Shown here in pieces: positions 1-4,916 of a DNA stretch of 5,223 nucleotides. Position numbers and translations under genes: made by a program. The DNA lies in assembly GCA_030599705.1 (NCBI GenBank), contig JAUVNM010000153.1, forward strand, positions 1 to 5,223, given 5' to 3'. A model generated the notes under the pieces. The model searched no databases, had not been told where the DNA came from, and saw nothing but the letters and a program-made list of their open reading frames with translations. The DNA comes from Gammaproteobacteria bacterium (GTDB lineage Bacteria > Pseudomonadota > Gammaproteobacteria > UBA9214). Each line of letters starts with the position of its first letter. Position 1 is the first letter of the stretch.

Positions 1-166
1 CTGCCATTTCAGGGCTAATACCCGAACGACCATTGAGAATTGCCGACAACGTTTTTCGGGTAATACCAAGTGACTCTGCTGCTTCAGTAATACTAAGCCC
101 CAAGGGTTCTATACATAACTCCCGCAGAATTACACCTGGGTGTGGGGGATTGTGCATCTTCATCAT
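1..166 (-). CDS. higA: HigA-family XRE antitoxin (partial, C-terminus outside window)
   Basis: Antitoxin and DNA-binding autorepressor of a type II toxin-antitoxin pair; it should bind and neutralise the HigB toxin encoded just upstream. The first 55 codons are visible, starting MMKMHNPPHPG and continuing with VILRELCIEPLGLS, the typical N-terminus of HigA/VapI-like proteins. The helix-turn-helix lies at about residues 25-55 (ITEAAESLGITRKTLSAIL, then NGR). The ATG at 166 lies 6 bp after the toxin stop codon, and a GAGGTG ribosome site overlaps that stop (TGAGGTG), indicating translational coupling. An ATG immediately follows at 163 and another at 157, so the exact start is uncertain by up to three codons. 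The rest lies beyond base 1. The toxin-before-antitoxin order is characteristic of higBA. Family assignment is firm; integrity of the C-terminus cannot be judged. Confidence 0.9.
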   Translation of the reverse strand, partial: MMKMHNPPHPGVILRELCIEPLGLSITEAAESLGITRKTLSAILNGRSGISPEMA

Positions 167-172
167 TACACC

Positions 173-451
173 TCAATGATAATCTTCATAATCAACGACA
201 TCTGCATCCTTGCCTTTAAAATAGAAGGTCACGCGCCAGTTACCACTTACCAAAACAGACCCAATACCTTTCCGTTTACCTCCGAGTTCATGCAACTTTA
301 GTCCCGGAAGATCCATATCTTTTGGATTTATTGCCGCATTCAAACGACCTAATATCAACTTTAGTCGGTTAGCATGTTTGGCCTGAATCCCTGACTTTGT
401 TCCTTTCAGGAAGAACTTTTCAAGGCCCTTGTGCTTGAAGATCCTTATCAC
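173..451 (-). CDS. higB: HigB-family toxin (RelE/ParE-like mRNA interferase)
   Basis: Toxin of a HigBA module; family members are ribosome-dependent mRNA endonucleases with a RelE/ParE fold. The protein is 92 aa, the usual length. It begins MIRIFKHKGLEKFF and carries GIQAKHANRLKLIL (residues 21-34), LPGLKLHEL (48-56), VSGNWRVTFYF (68-78, with conserved Arg73) and the family-ending VDYEDYH (86-92). The start is a GTG; the family usually begins exactly here (MIxxFxHKG). I see no Shine-Dalgarno on this strand before the GTG. At 61-66 the usual 'G-x-W-S-V' reads KGIGSV, so the family Trp is a Gly here. Base composition is lower in GC than neighbouring genes, consistent with horizontal transfer. 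higA follows 6 bp downstream. Activity of the toxin is not provable from sequence. Confidence 0.93.
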   Translation of the reverse strand: MIRIFKHKGLEKFFLKGTKSGIQAKHANRLKLILGRLNAAINPKDMDLPGLKLHELGGKRKGIGSVLVSGNWRVTFYFKGKDADVVDYEDYH

Positions 452-460
452 AAAAGGAGC

Positions 461-484
461 GTAACCTATTACGTTACGGGTTAC
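461..484. promoter_or_regulatory. Probable higBA operator: GTAAC/GTTAC repeat cluster
   Basis: GTAACC (461-466) and GGTTAC (479-484) form a perfect 6-bp inverted repeat with a 12-bp spacer, and a further GTTAC lies between them at 473-477. It sits 10 bp upstream of the higB GTG, where HigA autoregulators normally bind. A TTGTAA on the minus strand (487-482) could be a -35 element with a poor TACGCT -10 17 bp on, but that is weak. The repeat is seen; HigA binding is inferred. Confidence 0.5.
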
Positions 485-486
485 AA

Positions 487-636
487 GTGGGCTTTCTTGA
501 ACGGGCCGTGCACTTCACCAGGCGGTCTACTCGCATAAACGAGGCGCTTGGCGAGCACCTGGCAAACGCCGGTACGCCGCTGGACGAAACAACCCTGCGC
601 CGCATTATTCGGGAAGAGCTGAAGAAGGTTTCCTGA
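487..636 (+). pseudogene. GC-rich 3' gene remnant or 49-aa small ORF
   Basis: The frame reads VGFLERAVHFTRRS, then TRINEALGEHLANAG and TPLDETTLRRIIREELKKVS, ending in TGA at 634-636. Codons are GC-rich at third positions (CTG, GCC, CGC, AAC, GAG), like host genes and unlike adjacent higBA, and the predicted peptide is an ordinary amphipathic helical sequence, so I believe the frame is or was coded. No ATG exists: the frame is open only back to a TGA at 436-438, the first GTG is at 487, and no Shine-Dalgarno lies at a proper distance. The most economical reading is the C-terminal end of a longer gene whose 5' part was lost when higBA arrived. A real GTG-started small protein is the alternative. 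I do not recognise the family. It is tail to tail with the dehydrogenase gene, 44 bp apart. Confidence 0.45.
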
Positions 637-680
637 CCGGATACCATGTACAACATCTTCAGAGCAGATTACTCTGGATA

Positions 681-1571
681 TCAGAGATGTTTTGGACGGT
701 CGTTTCCTGCCGGGAACAAGGCCTGCTTCTCCCTGAACAGCGCAGAGATGTCCTCGTCACCAAAGCCCGCCTCCATCAGCCGGCGGTAGTGGATCAGGGT
801 CATCTCTATGACCGGCAGGGCGACATCAAACTGTGCGGCCATCTGCTTGCAGATGGCGAGGTCCTTGTGGTGCAGCGCCACGCGAAAACCGGGATCGAAC
901 TTACCGCGGGTCATGGCCGGGCCGCGGTGGTTGAGGAACCAGTTGCCGGCCGCGCCCGAGCCGACCACGTCGATGACCTTGTCGAGCGGCAGCTCGAGGG
1001 CCTGCGCGAAGGCCAGCGCCTCGGTGACTGCCTGGTTGATGCCGGCCGCCATTACCTGGTTGACCGCCTTGGTCGCCTGCCCGGCCCCGACCGGGCCCAT
1101 GTGCTCGACGCGCCCGGCGATGGCCTCGAGTACCGGCCGCACCCGGTCCAGCACCCCGACAGCGCCACCCACCATCATGGCGAGCGTGCCGTTGCGCGCC
1201 CCCTCGATGCCGCCGGACACCGGTGCATCGAGAAACTGGCAAGCAGCCTCCTGTAACCGCTCCGCGGCGGCGCACGCGGTCTCGCGGCTGACGGTAGAAG
1301 TATCGATCACCACGCTATCGGGTTGCAGGCCGGGCAGCAGCGCATCGATCACCTCGAGCACGTCGGTGTCCGCCGACACCGACAGGATGATCAGCGCGCA
1401 CTGGCCGGCCAGCGCCTGCGGGTCGGCGGCCGCATCGAGGTCGAGGTCCCGGGCCAGTGCCGCGGCCGTCCCGGGGGTGCGGTTCCAGAATGCGGACAGG
1501 TGTCCGGCCCTGTGCAGGTTGCGCGCCATGGGGGCGCCCATGGCGCCGAGCCCGATGATGCCGGTTTTCAT
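681..1571 (-). CDS. NAD(P)-dependent beta-hydroxyacid dehydrogenase (3-hydroxyisobutyrate dehydrogenase family)
   Basis: Cytosolic oxidoreductase of the 3-hydroxyisobutyrate / tartronate-semialdehyde / glyoxylate-succinic-semialdehyde reductase family. It has 296 aa, the normal length. The N-terminal Rossmann domain carries GLGAMG (7-12), and WNRT (29-32) follows the second beta strand; an NRT sequence there, rather than an acidic residue, favours NADP(H). The substrate-binding signature DAPVSGG is at 115-121. The catalytic motif GxGxxxKxxN is GAGQATKAVN (162-171), with Lys168 as catalytic residue and Asn171. HHKDL (234-238) matches the C-terminal helical domain's conserved KD. The frame is open 81 codons further upstream, but the ATG at 1571 has a strong GGAGGTAA site seven bases upstream and starts the Rossmann fold, so this start is clear. 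It diverges from speE. No pathway partner (mmsA, garL, gcl) lies in the window, so the substrate is undetermined; GarR, GlxR, MmsB and GLYR1-like enzymes are all possible. Confidence 0.92.
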   Translation of the reverse strand: MKTGIIGLGAMGAPMARNLHRAGHLSAFWNRTPGTAAALARDLDLDAAADPQALAGQCALIILSVSADTDVLEVIDALLPGLQPDSVVIDTSTVSRETACAAAERLQEAACQFLDAPVSGGIEGARNGTLAMMVGGAVGVLDRVRPVLEAIAGRVEHMGPVGAGQATKAVNQVMAAGINQAVTEALAFAQALELPLDKVIDVVGSGAAGNWFLNHRGPAMTRGKFDPGFRVALHHKDLAICKQMAAQFDVALPVIEMTLIHYRRLMEAGFGDEDISALFREKQALFPAGNDRPKHL

Positions 1572-1648
1572 GTGGTTACCTCCGGTCTGTGTGTGCCGTT
1601 CGCTTGCAGGCAACGAAGATAACATGATCCATGAAACCGGGTCCGGGA

Positions 1649-1677
1649 TTGATTGAACAGACCTGTCGCTGGACAAT
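1649..1677 (+). promoter_or_regulatory. Candidate sigma-70 promoter for speE
   Basis: TTGATT (1649-1654) and GACAAT (1672-1677) each match 4 of 6 consensus bases and are separated by exactly 17 bp. Initiation would fall near 1684, giving a leader of about 24 bases before the speE ATG. It lies in the 136-bp gap between the divergent dehydrogenase and speE genes. I found no comparably spaced pair for the dehydrogenase on the other strand. Confidence 0.35.
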
Positions 1678-1707
1678 AGCGGGACAACAACCGGGACGCT
1701 GCACACA

Positions 1708-2556
1708 ATGGACAGGAACCAGTGGTTTACCGAGATCTGCGAGGAAGGCGGTTCCGCCTTCTCGATGAAGATCCGGGAAAAACTGCATAATGAACAGACG
1801 CCATTCCAGCGCATTGAAATCTATGCGACGGAATGGTTCGGCAACCTTATGGTGATTGACGGTTTCGTCATGCTGACGGCGCGTGACAACTTTATCTACC
1901 ATGAAATGATGGCGCACCCGGTACTGTTCTCGCACCCGTCACCGGAAAACGTGGTGATCATCGGCGGCGGTGACTGCGGCACGCTGCGCGAGGTACTGAA
2001 ACATGGCCGGGTCACCCGTGTCCTGCAGGTCGATATCGATGAGCGGGTCACGCGGCTGGCCGAGGAATTCTTTCCCGAACTGTGCGTTTCCAACAATGAC
2101 ACGCGCGCCGATTTTCTCTTTGAGGATGGTATAGCATGGATGCAAGCGGCGGACGCGGGCTGTGCGGATGTCATCATCGTCGACAGCACCGACCCGATCG
2201 GTCCGGCCACGGGCCTGTATACCGAGGAATTTTACCGCGACTGCCACCGCGCACTCGGCAACACGGGCATCCTGGTTCAACAGAGCGAATCACCGCTGTT
2301 TCACATGGACATCATCAACCCGATGCGCAAGCGCATGCGGAGCACGGGTTTCAATGACGTGCAGACATTGTTCTTTCCCCAACCGAGCTACCCGTCCGGC
2401 TGGTGGACCGCGACACTGGCCGGCAAGCAGCTCCTGTCAGAGACGTACCGGGGACAGGATGCCGGCCACAGCCACCTGCAGACAGCGTACTACAATGCCG
2501 CGATCCACCAGGCCGCACTGGCCGCACCGGAATTTTTCCACAAGGCGCTGGATTAG
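1708..2556 (+). CDS. speE: Spermidine synthase (polyamine aminopropyltransferase)
   Basis: Transfers an aminopropyl group from decarboxylated S-adenosylmethionine to putrescine, giving spermidine and methylthioadenosine, in the cytosol. The protein is 282 aa; E. coli SpeE is 288. A short N-terminal beta domain (QRIEIYATEWFGNLMVIDG, 34-52) precedes the Rossmann-like core. Landmarks: YHEMMAH (64-70); the dcSAM loop IGGGDCGTLREVLKH (85-99), with Asp89; QVDIDERV (107-114); the catalytic-site VDSTDPIGPATGLY (158-171), with Asp159 and Asp162; and QSESP (192-196). All key residues are present. The Cys after GGGD replaces the usual Gly, and I recall this in other proteobacterial enzymes. Only a weak ribosome site precedes the ATG, but the start matches the family. 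No speD or speA is nearby. The TAG overlaps the stop of the opposing DUF4124 gene. Confidence 0.95.
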   Translation: MDRNQWFTEICEEGGSAFSMKIREKLHNEQTPFQRIEIYATEWFGNLMVIDGFVMLTARDNFIYHEMMAHPVLFSHPSPENVVIIGGGDCGTLREVLKHGRVTRVLQVDIDERVTRLAEEFFPELCVSNNDTRADFLFEDGIAWMQAADAGCADVIIVDSTDPIGPATGLYTEEFYRDCHRALGNTGILVQQSESPLFHMDIINPMRKRMRSTGFNDVQTLFFPQPSYPSGWWTATLAGKQLLSETYRGQDAGHSHLQTAYYNAAIHQAALAAPEFFHKALD

Positions 2557-3017
2557 TACTCGTTGCACCACCGTTCCACAGCAGCACGGGCCTGTTCGGT
2601 CGATTGTGCGCGCTGCGCATCATTCAGGATGAAACGGTTACCTTCCTTGTCCAGGTCATAGAGCTGACTGGCAATGGTAATTTGTCGGTAGTAGTTACGC
2701 GCGTTGTCGCAGTTGCGTTGCCGGCGCTCTTTCTCCGCCTGCTGCTCCGCGGCGGCCTTTTTCTCCAGGCTACGCTCCGCCTCCATTGCATTCAGCAGCT
2801 TGCGGGTCTTTTGCCTGCGCTCATCCCTGTCTGCATCAACGACTGGGGCCTGCTTCGGCGTAAACACGCTGGATTCCCCCGCGCAAGGCTTGTCAGCATA
2901 CTGGGTCCTGCCATTGGTATCCCGGCACTTGTAGATCTCGGCAACCGCGGGTGCGGTCCACAGTGCAAACAGGAACGCGACCGGGACAATATGCTGCACA
3001 ACAGGATAGTTCATCAT
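2553..3017 (-). CDS. Exported DUF4124-domain protein with coiled-coil tail
   Basis: Small envelope protein of unknown role. From the ATG at 3017 it is 154 aa: a signal peptide with a hydrophobic core (IVPVAFLFALW) and probable cleavage after APAVA (26), then the DUF4124 signature EIYKCRD, NGRTQYADKPC (27-45) with Cys31 and Cys45. A basic and acidic helical stretch follows (about 63-105, DADRDERRQKTRK then KAAAEQQAEKERRQ), probably a coiled coil, and a C-terminal part with Cys103 and Cys151. The four cysteines suggest disulfides in the periplasm (inference). Start choice: two adjacent ATGs at 3017 and 3014, with GGAG 13-16 bases upstream, which is long; a TTG at 3020 would space better. It lies 20 bp after fetB on the same strand, so it is probably co-transcribed. 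Its TAA overlaps the speE stop. Domain call is confident; function unknown. Confidence 0.85.
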   Translation of the reverse strand: MMNYPVVQHIVPVAFLFALWTAPAVAEIYKCRDTNGRTQYADKPCAGESSVFTPKQAPVVDADRDERRQKTRKLLNAMEAERSLEKKAAAEQQAEKERRQRNCDNARNYYRQITIASQLYDLDKEGNRFILNDAQRAQSTEQARAAVERWCNEY

Positions 3018-3037
3018 CAAGTTATGCTTGCTCCAGA

Positions 3038-3838
3038 TTAACCGGATCGCAACCGCTCGAGGCACAATCGCTGGCGCTCGTCGAACAGGTGCCGGGAGCC
3101 AATGGTCACCGCGGCCAGCGTGCCCAGCCCGGTCCCCACTGCGATCAGGAACATAATCAGGATCTGGTACTTGACTGCCTCGACCGGTGGGATACCGGCG
3201 AGTATCTGGCCGGTCATCATGCCCGGCAGGCTGACGATACCGGCCGCAGCCATGGCGTTGATAATCGGTATCATGCCGCTGCGCACCGCCTGCACGCGCA
3301 GGTCGGACACCGCCCGGTCCCAGCGCTCACCCAGTATCAGGCGCGCCTCGATGATGTTGCGCTTCTCCCAGGCCGCGCTGGTCAACCGGTCCATGGCGAT
3401 GGCAATGCCGTTCATGGTGTTACCGAGCAGCATACCCAGCAGCGGGATGGCGTACTGCGGCGCATACCAGGGGTCACTGCCGAGAATCACGACCAGTGCA
3501 AACACGGTGACCGCGAACGAGGACAGGAACATCGATACCGTGCCGATGGCGTAACCCCACCAGCCGGTGAAGCGGCGTTCCTGGCGCGCCATTACCTCGC
3601 GACCGGCAATCAGCAGCATACCCAGCGCCAGCAGGGTGACCCAGCCAAGCCGGGCATTGGCGAACAGCGTTTCCAGCACCAGCCCGATCAGGGCAAGCTG
3701 AACGGCCGTGCGTACGGCAGCAATCACCAGTTGCCGGCTGATGGCGGCGCGCTGCCACAGCGACAATAGTGCCAGCAGCAGCACCAGCAACGCGGCGATG
3801 ACAAGATCGGCGATGCTCAGTGTAACCACGGCGCCCAC
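3038..3838 (-). CDS. fetB: FetB-like iron-export ABC transporter permease (UPF0014)
   Basis: Inner-membrane permease partnering FetA; in E. coli FetAB exports iron and helps survive peroxide stress. It has 266 aa (E. coli about 259) with about seven hydrophobic segments, near residues 8-28, 36-59, 63-80, 92-120, 127-148, 187-215 and 224-247. Family landmarks are VRTAVQLALIG (42-52), IPLLGMLLGNTMNGIAIAMD (131-150), a cytoplasmic coupling segment EARLILGERWDRAV (164-177), and the strongly conserved GIVSLPGMMTGQILAG (200-215) followed by PPVEAVKYQI (217-226). The start is GTG at 3838 with AGGA six bases upstream; a GTG at 3829 is an alternative. Its 5' end overlaps fetA by 22 bp, implying translational coupling. 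The metal specificity is taken from the family and could differ in this organism. Confidence 0.92.
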   Translation of the reverse strand: MGAVVTLSIADLVIAALLVLLLALLSLWQRAAISRQLVIAAVRTAVQLALIGLVLETLFANARLGWVTLLALGMLLIAGREVMARQERRFTGWWGYAIGTVSMFLSSFAVTVFALVVILGSDPWYAPQYAIPLLGMLLGNTMNGIAIAMDRLTSAAWEKRNIIEARLILGERWDRAVSDLRVQAVRSGMIPIINAMAAAGIVSLPGMMTGQILAGIPPVEAVKYQILIMFLIAVGTGLGTLAAVTIGSRHLFDERQRLCLERLRSG

Positions 3839-4449
3839 TCCATTTCCTGTTCCTGCAGTTCACCGTCGATCAGTTCCAAGTGCCGGTTCGCAATGCGTTT
3901 GACCTGCTCGCTGTCGTGACTGATCCAGATGACCGCAGCATCGTGTTCACGCCGGTATGCCGTGACAACCGCCTCGATGCGCCGGGTATTTTCCGGGTCA
4001 AGGTTCGCAGTAGGTTCGTCCAGCAACAGCACGCGCGGCCGGTTGGCCAGCAACCGCAACAGGGCCAGGCGCTGGCGCTCGCCGCTCGATAACTGCGTGA
4101 CCGGCTTGTCGAGGATCGCCGTGGTCAGGCCAACGCGATCCAGCGGCACCGGCATGCCGTTATGAAAATGCTCCAGAACACCCGGCAGCCACCAGCCGCT
4201 TTCCGGTGGCAGCAGCCCGACGGCCGCCCGCCACTCATCAGGGGGCATTGCGCTACAGGCCCGGCTGCCAAGCCACACCTGGCCGTCGTGCGGATCGAGA
4301 TCGGCCAGCGCGCGCAACAGCTGCGACTTGCCGGTACCCGAAGACCCGGTGATGCACACGCAGTCGCCGACATCGACGTCCAGCGACACCGGGCCGAGCA
4401 TCAGCCGGCGAAGATTCTTGATTTGCAGCAGTGGCGGTGTTTTACTCAA
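3817..4449 (-). CDS. fetA: FetA-like ABC transporter ATP-binding protein
   Basis: ATPase subunit energising the FetB permease at the inner face of the membrane. It has 210 aa, a single nucleotide-binding domain. Walker A is GSSGTGKS (35-42), the ABC signature LSSGERQ (120-126), Walker B VLLLDEP (140-146) with Asp144 and Glu145, the D-loop ANLD (148-151), and the H-loop His178 (ISHDS). The Q-loop is odd: where a Gln is expected, the sequence reads LLPPESGWWLPG (79-90), with Pro or Glu instead. The start is a TTG with AGGTGA nine bases upstream; the first in-frame ATG (codon 17) would remove the first beta strand, so TTG is preferred. It is first in the fetA-fetB-DUF4124 set and diverges from the CDGSH gene. 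Calling it FetA rests on pairing with the UPF0014 permease. Confidence 0.9.
   Translation of the reverse strand: MSKTPPLLQIKNLRRLMLGPVSLDVDVGDCVCITGSSGTGKSQLLRALADLDPHDGQVWLGSRACSAMPPDEWRAAVGLLPPESGWWLPGVLEHFHNGMPVPLDRVGLTTAILDKPVTQLSSGERQRLALLRLLANRPRVLLLDEPTANLDPENTRRIEAVVTAYRREHDAAVIWISHDSEQVKRIANRHLELIDGELQEQEMEWAPWLH
4418..4446 (+). promoter_or_regulatory. Candidate promoter for the CDGSH gene, inside the fetA 5' end
   Basis: TTGATT (4418-4423) and TTTACT (4441-4446) each match 4 of 6 sigma-70 consensus bases with a 17-bp spacer. Initiation would be near 4453, about 30 bases before the CDGSH ATG. The whole element lies over the first codons of the opposite-strand fetA. Only 34 bp separate the two start codons, so promoters must reach into the genes if both are transcribed from here. 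Confidence 0.3.
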
Positions 4450-4480
4450 TGCGGAATGTCACCTGGTTACACGCGAGACC

Positions 4481-4486
4481 ATTATG
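4481..4486 (-). promoter_or_regulatory. Candidate -10 box for fetA
   Basis: Read on the minus strand this is CATAAT, 5 of 6 matches to TATAAT, placed to start a fetA transcript near 4474 with a leader of about 25 bases. Its -35 is poor: TTGTGC at a 15-bp spacing is the best I see, so activation by a regulator would be plausible. The box coincides with the ATG of the divergent CDGSH gene. No recognisable Fur box is present. Confidence 0.3.
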
Positions 4487-4720
4487 TCAGAGCCCACAAT
4501 TGCACAAAAAGCACCTTATGAACAGGAACTCGAACCAGGCACCTACTGGTGGTGTGCCTGCGGCCGTTCGAAGACCCAGCCGTTCTGCGACGGTTCCCAC
4601 AAGGGGACGGATTTCACCCCGGTGAAGTTTGAAATTACCGAGGCCCGCAAGACCTGGCTGTGTGGCTGCAAGTACAGCAGTGACCAGCCGTTTTGCGACG
4701 GGAGTCACAAGAAGCTCTGA
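4484..4720 (+). CDS. Two-motif CDGSH iron-sulfur protein
   Basis: Small soluble Fe-S protein of the mitoNEET-like zf-CDGSH family. It is 78 aa and holds two complete motifs of the form C-x-C-x2-S-x3-P-x-C-D-G-S-H: Cys24, Cys26, Cys35, His39, and Cys60, Cys62, Cys71, His75. By family knowledge each set of three Cys and one His ligates one [2Fe-2S] cluster, so the chain should hold two. Redox sensing, cluster transfer or iron handling are proposed roles; none is proven for bacterial members. The ATG at 4484 begins MSEPTIAQKAPYEQ; an in-frame ATG at 4328 would run antisense through fetA, adding a low-quality 52-residue extension, and is rejected. The ribosome site is weak (GCGAGA). The gene diverges from fetA, 34 bp apart, suggesting linked iron or oxidative-stress control. 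A REP-like hairpin follows 6 bp after the stop. Confidence 0.93.
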   Translation: MSEPTIAQKAPYEQELEPGTYWWCACGRSKTQPFCDGSHKGTDFTPVKFEITEARKTWLCGCKYSSDQPFCDGSHKKL

Positions 4721-4726
4721 CCGGAC

Positions 4727-4858
4727 CGTCATTCCCGCGCAGGCGGGAATCCATGAACACCCCATACAAAAATCATCCACTTAGTCCCGGCATTCTTCAA
4801 CATCTTCGGTATTATTTAACACCTGTGTTAATGGATCCCCGCCTGCGCGGGGATGACG
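4727..4858. repeat. REPIN-like element: two inverted REP-type palindromes, 132 bp
   Basis: The ends, 4727-4760 and 4825-4858, are inverted copies of 34 bp with three mismatches. Each holds a perfect 8-bp-stem hairpin with a 4-base loop: ATTCCCGC/GCGGGAAT at 4731-4750 and ATCCCCGC/GCGGGGAT at 4835-4854. The core resembles the 'GTCATTCCCGCG..GGCGGGAATCC' dispersed palindromes common in proteobacterial intergenic DNA and associated with RAYT (TnpA-REP) transposases. The length and paired inverted layout fit a REPIN. The left hairpin begins 10 bases past the CDGSH stop and may protect that mRNA's 3' end. No target-site duplication or transposase is visible. Confidence 0.75.
4816..4831. repeat. 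Perfect short palindrome inside the REPIN-like element
   Basis: TTAACAC (4816-4822), a CT centre, and GTGTTAA (4825-4831) form a perfect 7-bp inverted repeat. Its right half is also part of the right 34-bp arm of the larger element, so the two foldings compete. A 2-base centre is too tight for an RNA hairpin without opening a pair; a protein-binding dyad is an alternative. Confidence 0.5.
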
Positions 4859-4916
4859 AAATTCAGGATCATATTTCTTTCTTTTCTCTGCGTCTCTGGG
4901 GTGAATATTATTCAAT
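4859..4916. other. Pyrimidine-rich spacer between REPIN-like element and terminator
   Basis: This stretch has no credible coding frame. It is AT-rich and contains a long pyrimidine run (4875-4889) and CTCTGCGTCTCTGG (4886-4899). From memory only, similar 'CTCTGCGTCTCTGCGGTG' strings recur in intergenic DNA of several environmental bacteria; I cannot verify this here. It is probably 3' untranslated sequence. Confidence 0.3.

Noticed and set aside
474..656. Minus-strand 60-codon frame
   Set aside because: Its Ser/Arg/Val-rich product looks like a shadow; the plus strand at 487-636 has better codon usage and a more protein-like sequence.
654..689. Interleaved CAGAG/CTCTG repeats and CATCT...AGATG dyad after the dehydrogenase stop
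   Set aside because: The 5-bp stem with 7-base loop has no following T run on either strand, so I do not call a terminator; it may be chance.
808..1656. Long plus-strand open frame (282 codons) opposite the dehydrogenase
   Set aside because: It is a GC-driven antisense shadow: the product is Ser/Ala/Pro/Thr-rich with no fold, and the minus strand has a full enzyme with catalytic motifs and a strong ribosome site.
2951..3769. Long plus-strand open frame (272 codons) opposite fetB
   Set aside because: The product is rich in Gln, His, Arg and Gly with no recognisable domain; the minus strand encodes a complete membrane permease. It is a composition artefact.
4328..4483. N-terminal extension of the CDGSH protein to an upstream ATG
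   Set aside because: It would overlap fetA in antisense for most of its length and add a low-complexity 52-residue leader not seen in this family.
4450..4483. Fur box between fetA and the CDGSH gene
   Set aside because: Searched by eye for GATAAT-type hexamer repeats; none is present. Other iron or redox regulators cannot be excluded.
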